Positions 54,673 through 64,000 of a stretch of DNA of 64,000 bases are shown one piece after another. A model generated the notes under the pieces. The model worked only from the letters and a program-made list of their open reading frames with translations. It had not been told where the DNA came from and searched no databases. Origin of the DNA: Neostapfia colusana. Lineage: Eukaryota > Streptophyta > Magnoliopsida > Poales > Poaceae. The stretch spans positions 25,704,824 through 25,768,823 of the forward strand of contig JASWHV010000007.1 in assembly GCA_030760725.1 (NCBI GenBank), written 5' to 3'. Made by a program: the position numbers and the translations under genes. Every line of letters begins with the position of its first letter. Positions within the stretch are counted from its first letter, which is position 1.

Positions 54673-57600
54673 TGTGGCGGACCGGAATCCGCTCATCCCG
54701 GATCGCAGAGGGTGGTGCCGCGCGATGCGACACCCGACAGCACACGTTATAAGAACACATTATATTACACGGGAAAAACAAACTGAATGTACAAAGTAGT
54801 ACACTTCTCAGTTACAAACTAGGGTCTTTATTACACAGCGGAAGTTTCTTTTATACAACTCACGCCCGCCTATCTAGCAAAAGTGGTTGCCCAGCCCTAG
54901 GGCAACCCACACTAGCTGCACTCCTCAGCTCAGCGCGGCGTGTACGGCTCCCACTCAGCCGTGGTCCCCGACGGAGGGTAACCCTCGCCGGTGGACTCGT
55001 ACTCCGAGTCCGTGGGTGGCTCCTCACCTGAAAAACACTCAAGCAGCAACCGTGAGCACGAAGGCTCAGCAAGGCTTAACCGACTCACCTAAGCATGAAA
55101 CTCTACATGAGGGGTACAATGGACATAGGATAGTAACATTTCAGCAAAAGGACACGCCTACAAGTTCATCCTTAGTTCATCTTTTAGCAACGAGTTAACA
55201 GTTCATGAAATCTGAAATTTAGTAAGCAGTATTTGGTGGCACACATGTAGCAATACAATTATATCAACCAGCAATATTGAATCAACAGGTTTCATCCATT
55301 AATCTATGTCACGACTCAGTGACCAAGTGGTACTCTTCACCGCGAGGGACGGCGAATCGACTCGATATACACCTGCAGGGAAACCCAAAGAGCACGTCAC
55401 GTACGCCCACCCGTGGAGCTGCACAGCACGCTCACTCGATGTCGTACGGGACAACCTTTCACCCAACAGCCCAAACGTCGAACCGGTCGCACCGAAACGA
55501 GCAGGAGGTTCCCCACACGGAGCATCTCTCTATGCCCGTTGGCAGATTTCCACCTTGCTGCCCTCAACCTACACCTATAAATCGGTGTGCTATGCCTCGA
55601 CACCCGGAGGTTTAGGCTACATCAGTTTATCGGGGCCCTTATATCCGATATGCCTTCGGTACGTTCAAACTTGATCAGCGTGGGCCGCACACGGATCAGT
55701 CCTCAATCGACACGGACAGGGCTGCGCACACAAGACTCCCTCTTGCTGCGCCCTAGCCCCTGCCTAGTCTCATTTTCATTACTAAAGTGATCTCACATCA
55801 CTCAACCGTACCCGTGTGTCCCAATCCTATCTCGCGAGTAGATTCCAACTACTTGACTTGTACCGAAGCCCTATGAATTATTAAGCATAGCCTGTCTACT
55901 CGAGATCTTAGACACTACCCTCACTCTTATGGAAAAATTCTGGTCATGCAAGTGGGGTTCCATCCATCCTATACCTAATGCACAATCATACTTCACATGA
56001 CACATGTAAACAAATTAAAACTTATACAAAGGTTAATGCAAACCGGGGCTTTCCTTGTTGCTGCTGGTCAGTAGTTAGTTCCTCATCCGGAAGAAGGAAG
56101 TCCAGCACTTCCGGGGTTTCTTCTTCAATGGCTACACGTTAATGAAACACTACATGTTAATTTAGATGCACATGTGAGTTTAGGGTAAGACTTCTACTAT
56201 TAGTTCTAATAACCAGCCTCTAACACCTGGAACTTTGTTTAAGAATTTAAAGATGAACTGGTGTTGGTGGTTTGGCTTGGACTTAATCACATGGTTAAAT
56301 GCTAAGTGGTTTTCCCCCTTTTCCATATTAATCCCTTAAGTGGTTAAACAGGACAGGGGTGATCTAGAGCTCCAAAGGAGCTGAGAATTTTTTGTGTGAG
56401 TTCCTTGTCACAAGAAAACTCTCTGGACCAAACATTAGCACTTTTCATGGAGTGGTTTGCTCAGAATAATTCTCTTGGCAATTCAGCAAAGAAGACTTTA
56501 TTCTGAGGTAATACCCCTTTTCATGCCCAACTTAATGAACTACAATTTCAATTATAGCTCATAGAGTTTGCATGAATTTTCCTAACATTTTTGGAGTTAA
56601 GATTTGCCCAGAACTGAATTTCCAAGTTTCGGAAATTCTCTGGAAATGTTTCTGTATTCAAATGAACACAGCACCTTCCAATTTGAATTGCTCCGACCAA
56701 ATCAACTCCAAATGGTCTGAAACTTTTACAGGGGTTCACTAATGTTCTAAAGGACATTCTGACAAAATTTGGGGATTTTTGGATGAACCAAACTCCCTCT
56801 AAAATTCTTTTGCTGAAACGCTTTAAAGAATTTTCCAGAGTTAATTAATGGATTTCATACTAATTGGATTTCAGATTTGGATTGTACTCTGTTAGCGGAA
56901 TCCAACAAAATTTGTTTCATAATTTTTGGATTCTCCTAACCCAAGTTGTGGTCCTCCAAAGTTTGAACTACAAACTGGACATTTCAAAATGTTTAAATGT
57001 CTGCCGGTGGGTCCCACCCGGCAGTCTTCTCCTTCCTCGCGCCAAACAGGGGCCCGCGGTGGCGCACCCCGGCGAGCGTCGCCGGAACTGCTTTCCCGGC
57101 CGTCTCCTGGCCGCAAACATGCCGCCCCGCCCTAACTCACGACGCTGAACTCGTCGGTGGTGTCGCCGGCGGCCGTAGCTCACCGGAACAGGGCTCCCGA
57201 CGGTGACAGCGGCGGTTAGGGTTCCGGCGTGGTCGGGAATGCGTTACAACGCATCAAAATGATAGGAAAAGGATCGGAGAGCACCACGGGAGCTTGAGGG
57301 TGATGGAAATGGCCGCCAAACCCCATGAAAAGGTCGGCAACCTAGAGCTCCACGGTGAACCGAGCTGTTATTCTATGGCGGCCCAAAAAAAACAACCTAA
57401 ACCCGGCCATTTCTGGGTCATTTCCCTTGATTCTTGGTCGAGGAGGGCCGCTAGGGAGTGAGGAAGGTGTGTGTAGGCTCACCCGAGCTGGATTGGACGG
57501 TGCAGCTAGAGTTTCGGGGTAGACCGACCCTTACCCGGTTGCACTAGTTCTCGGGATTCTTAGGAATTCTCAGTGTACAGTCTATCAATGGTTAGAAGGG

Positions 57601-58703
57601 TTGCAGCTACACGATCTGGAGACTAAGGCGTACCTTTTCCGTGTAGAAGTCCGGCGGTGAAACTGGCCGTGGCGTGCTGTCCACGGGGAGCAGTTCGCGG
57701 CTTTCCGCCGGTGCTCTGTTCCTCAGCGACCGTTACCGAATTGCACGCGCCACAGGCTAGGAGTCTCGGGTTTGCGGGGCTGTCGTGGTAGAGCATGCAC
57801 GGGCGCTGCTTTTCGGTGCTGCTGGCACGAGCAACCGAGGCTCGGTTGCTGCTGGCGATCGGGAAAAGAGAGCGCGGGGTGAGGAAAACAGCGAGCGTGC
57901 AATCAATGAAGAAGGCGACGTGCTGCTGTTTGCTCCCGGTTTAACGATCGGGCTGAGGCGGCGGAGCCGGCAAGCTGGTCGCCAGCGCGCGCAGAGGGGG
58001 GGCGAGGTGGCTGCTCGGTCAGTTCGGTGTCGAGCTCTGCCGAGGCCCGGTAAACCGAGTTCGCTCGGTGTTGACTTAGGGCCGAAGTCTGGTTGACTGG
58101 TGGGCCCTCTCCCCCCCCTAATCTTCTCTGTTGTGCAAATATCCCACCTACTCAGACTTGAAAAGGGACCTTAGGAACCAATTCAGAGGTAGAATTTGAA
58201 TTCATCAACTTCAATCTGGTTTGGCCACATTCCCTTCATATTTGAATTTGAAAATTCAAACTCAGTTTGAATTGTTACAATTTCGGCTCCCGACGAGATG
58301 AAGTCCAATGGGACTGAAAATTGGTGGAATTACTCAGGAAAATATGCTGAGTGTGAATACGAAACTACTTTTTGAATTTGAGTGATGAGAGTTGCTGCAA
58401 TTTGAATTTACATTCAAATTGGCCTCTTTTTCAAATACCCCCAAAAGTGCCTCAAAAGTGTTGGATTTTTCATGAAACTTGGACTGAACCTTTCCAAGAC
58501 TTTTAAAGTTCTAGGGTGAGCTCAATCTCTCATGTTCATGTGTCAAAATCCCACTTTGTGCAAATGAAGGCTTTCCCCTCTATTCACGCTTTTGATGGAG
58601 GTTACTTGCTCATCACAACATTTCGTAAGGTGTCCACAATAAAAACTGTGGTGTTGTGAGGTGAAGAAAAGTTTTTGCAAGTCCCTTTTCTTGGGCTTTT
58701 ACA
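54673..58703 (-). repeat. Gypsy-D 3' LTR (4031 bp)
   Basis: Plus-strand start TGTGGCGGACC, end GGGCTTTTACA. It is the reverse complement of the Gypsy-A LTR, including the 382-bp segment that the Gypsy-A 5' LTR lost. The hairpin near 55835 has one mismatch. ORFs in it overlap on both strands and are not credible. Confidence 0.93.
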
Positions 58704-58717
58704 TCCCTCCCCCCTTA
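58704..58717 (-). other. Gypsy-D polypurine tract
   Basis: Minus-strand AAGGGGGGAGGGA directly before the LTR, identical in type to Gypsy-A. Confidence 0.88.
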
Positions 58718-58721
58718 AAAG

Positions 58722-58738
58722 AATCTCGTCCCGAGATT
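58722..58738 (-). other. Inverted repeat beside the polypurine tract (Gypsy-D)
   Basis: Minus-strand AATCTCG-GGA-CGAGATT, a perfect 7-bp stem. Confidence 0.75.
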
Positions 58739-58769
58739 ATAAAAGAAGAGATAGCGATGTAATAGGGAC

Positions 58770-59725
58770 TTACCCATGTTGAGAAGCCATGAACTCCGGG
58801 TAATTTGAGCGAAGGAACTCCTCGCTCTCCCACGTCACTTCTTCGGCGGTGTGATTGCTCCAGAGTATTTTGTAGAACCACAACGTTCTGCTACGCGTGG
58901 TTCGGGCTTTCTCATCAAGAATGGCCACCGGATACTCCTCATATGTTAAATCCGGTTTCAGCTCGCCGATGTCTTCGGTAGGAACAACAGCTGTATGCTT
59001 CAAGCATTTTCGCAGTTGCGAAACATGGAAAACATCATGGACACCAGCCAGAGATGCCGGTAGCTCCAATCGATACGCTGCTGGTCCACATTTCTCGGTG
59101 ATAGCGTAGGGTCCAATGAAACGGGGAGCGAGCTTCCCCTTCACACCGAACCGGTGCATGCCCTTCATCGGAGACACGCGGAGGTACACGTGTTCCCCAA
59201 CGTCAAAGTGCAACGGCCTACGCCTCTTATCAGCGTAGCTCTTCTGCCGGGATTGAGCGGCTTTTAAATTGGCTTGAATTGTCCGAACGCGCTCTTCGGC
59301 GTCGTTCACCACATCAACCCCGAATGTGACCCTTTCACCGGACTCGCACCAATTTAATGGGGTGCGGCACTTGCGACTGTAGAGAGCTTCGTAGGGTGCC
59401 ATCTTGATACTCGCCTGATAGCCGTTGTTGTACGAGAATTCCGCCAATGGTAGGTGATTATCCCAGTTCCTACCATGGTGGATGGCACATGCTCTCAACA
59501 TGTCCTCCAGAACTTGATTCACCCTCTCTGTCTGGCCATCTGTCTGAGGGTGGTAGGCGGAGCTTTTAATCAGTTTAGTACCCAAAGCAGCGTGCAACTG
59601 CTCCCAAAAGCGAGATACCAACAATGCACCTCGGTCTGAGACTATGGTGTTGGGTACACCATGCAGGCATAGAATCCTAGCAATGTATAACTCCGCATAT
59701 CGGTTGTAATGGAAATGTGTATGTA
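58770..59725 (-). pseudogene. Gypsy-D integrase core (C-terminal part) and chromodomain
   Basis: Minus-strand frame open from the solo LTR-2 junction to a stop at 58770. It includes RYAELYIARILCLHGVP, the D of VSDRGALLVSRF, the E of DGQTERVNQ, the GPF/Y-like KLAPRFIGPYAI, and the chromodomain-like tail VTWESEEFLRSNYPEF. No stop or frameshift is visible in this piece. The frame joins the piece at 63768-64000 exactly across one copy of the 5-bp duplication, so integrase was intact here when solo LTR-2's parent inserted. Confidence 0.9.
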
Positions 59726-62700
59726 TGACACGACCCCATTGGTCCTGTCGAGCCAGGATCACGCTGAGGGGTGCTGCGTTGCACAGCACCGTATAACACA
59801 CGTCAAAGGTACAAAGCGGAAGCGGAAATTTTATTACATAAACAAGTTATGAACATGTTTACATCAAAATAAGTTCAGTCTACACTCGCGGGCGTAGACT
59901 AAGCATCAAGTGCACGTTCAGCCCTTGAACGTGCCCTTGCTAGCGCACACGCACACTAACTCTGCGGCGTGCACGACTCCCACTCGACGGGGTTCCCCTC
60001 CTGGGGTTCCGTCTCCTCTTCGGGAGTCCCTTCCTCATAGAACCCTGCAAAAGCTTCAAACACAAGCAGTGAGCGCGAAGGCTCAGCAAGTCTGACCCGT
60101 CTCACCTAAACATGGAACTTCTACATGAGGGTAATGGGTTACATGAGGAAAAAATCATTTGCAAGGACTCGCCTAATTAGTAGAACCTTACTTTCAAGTT
60201 TTAGCAGAAGGTTGTGGAGAACCTTACGCTAGGGCACATGAGAGAGCCGCAATCAAACAAGAAACGCATTTCTCTCATGTACTTTGCCCAAGGTTGAAAA
60301 GAACTTTAGTTAGCTCTAAGATACAGCATATCATTAACAATCAATGTCCAGCTTTCAATCAGCAACATTTTAACATGTGACTAGCCTGTTCTCGCTACGT
60401 CACGGTACAGTGAACAAGTGGTACTCACTGACCGCGAGGGACGGCGATTATAATCGATTTACACCTGCAGGGTCACCCGAACAACCCGTCACGTACGCCC
60501 GTACTCGATGTTGCCTACAACAACCATCACGGATGTCGTACGCGACTACCTTTCACTCGTCAGCCAAATATTGAACCGGTCCCATCGTCCCGAGCAAGAG
60601 GTCTCTGCACGCGCATCTCTGTGCCGCCAGCCGATTTACACCTCGAGCTCTCAACCTACCCTCTGAACGACGGGCAATGCCTCAATACCCAGCTACCCGA
60701 GTTACATCAGTTTCCCGGTTCCCATATAGCCGGTAGGTCTTCGGTACTGTTCTAGCTTGTTCAACAGGCCCGCACACGGCTCGGTCCTCAATCGACACAA
60801 GCGGAGCTACAGCACACAGGCCCCAAAGTCCTGCTGCCCTTACTCTCCGCTCGGTCTCATTTTCTTGCCATGTGTATCATGTGCTATCTCTACCCGAGCA
60901 ATGTGCCTCTAGCCTATTCTCGCGAGTAGTTCCAACTACTCGACTTGTACCGAATCCTACTCTATCCTAGCAATGCAGTGGCTAACGAGGTTTTCAATCC
61001 TAAACCCAACCCATGGTTTTCTTGGCTATGCAGTTGGGTTTCCAATCAAGACTCTAATGCAAAGAACAATATTCAAAGATGTGCTCAAAACAATAAACAT
61101 TTGTAAAAAGGTTAATGCAAACCGGGGCTTGCCTTGCTGCTCTTGGTCGTAGGCTAGCTGTTCCTCGGGAGTAACGAAGTCTAGGACTTCGGGTTCCTCC
61201 TCGACCTTAGCGACTACATGATATAAGAAACATATGTATCAATTTAAATGCATTTGTATTAACTTTGAAGTTGTGAAGTCTATAACCCTTGCTAGACAGA
61301 CCTAATGACTGTGAAACTTTTACTATGGCTTGGTTACAACCTAAACAGAGACTTGGTCAAGTTTTAGTTGCAGCAAAGCTCATTTGAGCCCTCCACAATT
61401 AATTATGTCCTTGACCTTAATTGGAACTCTTAGGCTGTTCTAGGAATTTTCATGAAACAAACTATGACTTTCTGAAAACTAGATTCTCAGAGGGTTCTAA
61501 TGGATTTGGTCTCACTTAATTTGGAAGTTCCTAACTAAAGATATGAGCTAAACAATTTCAGAGAACATTCTGAAAATGTTTCTGAACATTTTCTATTTTC
61601 TCTGGAACAGTTTCACTAATCACACCATTAGGTGGATCAGATGAGCTCAAATGGATCTGAAATTTTTATGGTAGTTCAGGAATATTTTGGTGAACATCCC
61701 AGCAAAATTTCAGGATTTTCCCCCAAAGGATTTTCCAGTTAAAATTCCTAACAGTTTAAACTTTGAGGAATTAATTCTGGAGAAATAAGGAACTTCATGA
61801 AGTAAAACTTGATTTTCTGGAAAGTACTCAGAGAGCTGAATCCAGCAAAATTTGGTTCACTCAATTTGGAGCTTTCTAGCCAAGGTTATGAGGATTTGAA
61901 GTTTGAAGAAAATCTGAAAATCGGGGAAAAGTTTAAACTCACGCGTGGGCCCAGGGGACACGCGTCGCACGCTGAGGCGACAGCACACCGCGGCCCACAA
62001 TGATTTTACGCGCCAGCACACCCGATCCCGGCCGCAGCCGGATCCCGATTCAAAATATCCCCCGCTGACAGCTGGGGTCCACCCCCTTCTTCAACCTCGC
62101 GACACCCGCGCCCCGCCGCCGTGGGATCTCGCCGGAGAGCTCGCCGCCGGCTGCTGTACAGCTCCAAACTTCTCGATTCTGGCCGCCCCTGCCTACTTTT
62201 ACTCGGGGAACAGGATCCGAGGGTCAGCTGCTCATGACAACAGCCGGAGCATGGTCGGCGACGAGCCGCCACCTCGGAATGACTTCGGCCATGTCGGCTG
62301 ACTTCTCTAGCACCTCAGCTACTTGGGAAATCGGTCGGGGAGCATCAGTGGACCTCAGAGAAGGTCGACATGAGCTCGAGGCAGCTCGGGGAAGGCCCGA
62401 AATAGGTCCTCACCGTGCGCCCGATGCCGCCCGTTCGTTCCGCCATTAGTAGACCTCAAATTACGCCGGGCACAGAGGTTCTCCGGCCCAGAGTTGTGAA
62501 GGCAACTTGTGCGTTACCGTGTCTAGCTCGTGTGAGAGCGGCCTGAGGCCCTCTAATCCTTTCTAGAGCACGAATTAAACAGAATCGTACCCGAAGGTCG
62601 TTCTGCCCACAGAAAGGGGAAAAGTGGAAATTCGCCGCCGGTGAGCAACCACTCGAGCTGTGGCTCGGGGATGAGCAGCACCAGTCACCCGCGCGTCCAA

Positions 62701-63762
62701 GGGTGCCTTGGCTCGGGCGTGACAACACCCTGGTTGGGCTGTCCACGAGAGCCCGAGGTGCGGCGGTTCCAAGTCCCGAATTTGATCTTTCGGCACAGCT
62801 GATATCAATCGGTTTCAACCGAATTCTAGCAACGGGAAGGACGGAGGAAGGTCTCTAGTACCTTGCTGGGGCTCTGGAGTGGAAGGAGGGAGCTGCGATC
62901 GGCGTCCTCCGATCAAGTCCGAGCTGCGGAAGTTTTCGGCCGGCGCTGAGTTCTTGCGGGGAAGAACGACGGTGCCTCGGCCGAGGAGGGGGCAGGCGCC
63001 TTAAGAAGGCTCTGCACCGCCTCACGCCCGCGCGTGGGCAAGCAGCTGGTGGCACGGCGGCTGGCCTCGGTGGCGATCACCGCTGCGGCTCGGCGACCCG
63101 AGTGAAAAAGTCTCAGTCGGTTTGATCTGAGCAGTGGCTGACATGTGGGTCCCACCTCCAGTTTTAACCTCTGAAATTTACTCCTAGTCACTGTTGTAAA
63201 CAGTGAACCCCATACTACCCTTGGCAATTCAAATTATTCACCCATGAGCCATTTGAATTGATCAAAGTTCAAATGAGGTTTGGTTTGAATGAATTTCAGC
63301 ACAAGTTCAGTTTGAAATTCAAATAAAGTTTGAATTTCTCCCCCTTAGCTCATGTCAAGATCAACTCCAAATGGAGTGAAAATTGGTGTGTGAGCTCACA
63401 AAAATGTGCTGAGTAAGAATATGCCTTCCACTTTTAAATTCATGGGATAAAAACAGTTTGAATTTGAATATGGTTTCAAACTGCCCTCTTCCTAACTATA
63501 CCCAAACTGACCTCGAAAAGGTTTTGAATTTGGGTGAAACTTGGCATGGACATCCTTAGCAAAGTGTAGGAGTTTTCATATGTCCAGCCCATCTATATCA
63601 CATGTGGGAAATACCACTTTTGCAATGTGTAAGTTTGTTCTCTAATGAGCATGTTGATAATTGTTACTTGCTCTTCATTTGTGTTCATCATTCTTCCTCA
63701 AATGAGGTGTGTGGTATGGTGATGAACACTGCAAATGTGTGTCAAAAACTGAGGCCCTTACA
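59726..63762 (-). mobile_element. Solo gypsy LTR-2 (4037 bp) in Gypsy-D integrase
   Basis: Bounded by TGACACGACC and GCCCTTACA, with an exact duplication ATGTA at 59721-59725 and 63763-63767. It shares islands with the other long LTRs: the GTGAACAAGTGGTACTC...CGCGAGGGACGGCG block (about 60410-60450) and a perfect TTGGAA-loop hairpin (near 60925). No polypurine tract or coding sequence is attached, so it is a solo LTR. Small ORFs in it look spurious. Confidence 0.94.
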
Positions 63763-63767
63763 ATGTA

Positions 63768-64000
63768 CGGGGATGAAGTGAGCTGACTTGGTCAGTCGGT
63801 CAACAATCACCCAAATGGAATCATGTTTGTTGGATGTTAAGGGTAATCCCACGATGAAATCCATGCTCACATCTTCCCAATTCCATGCTGGAATCTTCAG
63901 GGGTTGCAGCAGCCCTGATTTCCTCATATGATCAGCCTTCACTCGTCTACACGTATCACACTCGGATACGTACTTCGCTACCTCCCGCTTCATCCGTGTC
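63768..64000 (-). pseudogene. Gypsy-D integrase N-terminal part, cut by window end
   Basis: Minus-strand reading: MKREVAKYVSECDTCRRVKADHMRKSG (the CC half of the HHCC zinc site), then MDFIVGLPLTSNKHDSIW and the first catalytic D in VDRLTKSAHFIPVH, ending at the solo LTR-2 junction. It continues to the right outside the window. Confidence 0.88.

Larger units (their letters stand above)
54673..64000 (-). mobile_element. Gypsy-D: chromovirus of the Gypsy-A family (3' half)
   Basis: Minus-strand element. The visible part, read on the minus strand, is integrase, chromodomain, polypurine tract and complete 3' LTR; gag, RT and the 5' LTR lie beyond the window. It inserted into the MULE transposase tail. 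Its LTR ends match Gypsy-A exactly in type (GGATGAGCGG...CCGCCACA), and the chromodomain region is nearly the same protein. Solo LTR-2 splits its integrase. Confidence 0.9.

Noticed and set aside
1..64000. CRISPR arrays, bacterial operons, tRNA or rRNA genes
   Set aside because: No spaced identical short repeats of CRISPR type and no tRNA or rRNA sequence seen. Everything points to a plant nuclear repeat cluster.

Overview
This window is a nest of plant transposable elements. I see no host gene, tRNA or rRNA. It comes from a large, repeat-rich plant genome, most likely a grass: it has Tekay-like chromoviruses (Ty3/gypsy) with LTRs of about 4 kb, a SIRE/Maximus-type copia element, an RTE-type LINE, and a MULE region with a plant mobile domain (PMD) gene. 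I cannot name the species. Element names below (Gypsy-A and so on) are my own labels.

Layout, left to right. Positions 1-11137 are Gypsy-A (+), with its 5' LTR cut by the window edge. It has lost most of RT, all of RNase H and the start of integrase, but its two LTRs are still nearly identical. It abuts the middle of the RNase H domain of Gypsy-B (+, 11138-17186), so A probably inserted into B. B in turn probably inserted into an older minus-strand LTR (LTR-E, pieces at 17187-17239 and 28592-30755). LTR-E is also split by Gypsy-C (-, 17240-28591), which carries an extra ORF before gag. Next come a scrap of another LTR (30756-30836) and about 500 bp of AT-rich sequence.

Positions 31344-49171 are a minus-strand SIRE-like copia element with a third ORF after pol. 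An RTE LINE (32315-35697, 17-bp target duplication) sits in its 3' LTR, and a solo gypsy LTR (43368-46499, duplication TCATC) sits in its gag. Positions 49172-54672 are the oldest visible layer: three decayed minus-strand genes in the order MULE transposase tail, PMD protein (eight predicted exons) and GRF-like zinc-finger protein, plus a ten-copy minisatellite of about 107 bp. From 54673 to the window end is Gypsy-D (-, same family as A), whose integrase is split by another solo LTR (59726-63762, duplication ATGTA).

Almost every coding region is broken by stops or frameshifts, so nothing here is likely to move by its own proteins. The most interesting signals are: (i) a perfect 7-bp inverted repeat beside the polypurine tract in all four gypsy elements; (ii) a TTGGAAT-loop hairpin kept in several long LTRs; (iii) a G-box array upstream of a TATA box in a solo LTR; (iv) the CGGACTAGTCCG palindrome array of the copia element; (v) the MULE-PMD-GRF cluster with its minisatellite.
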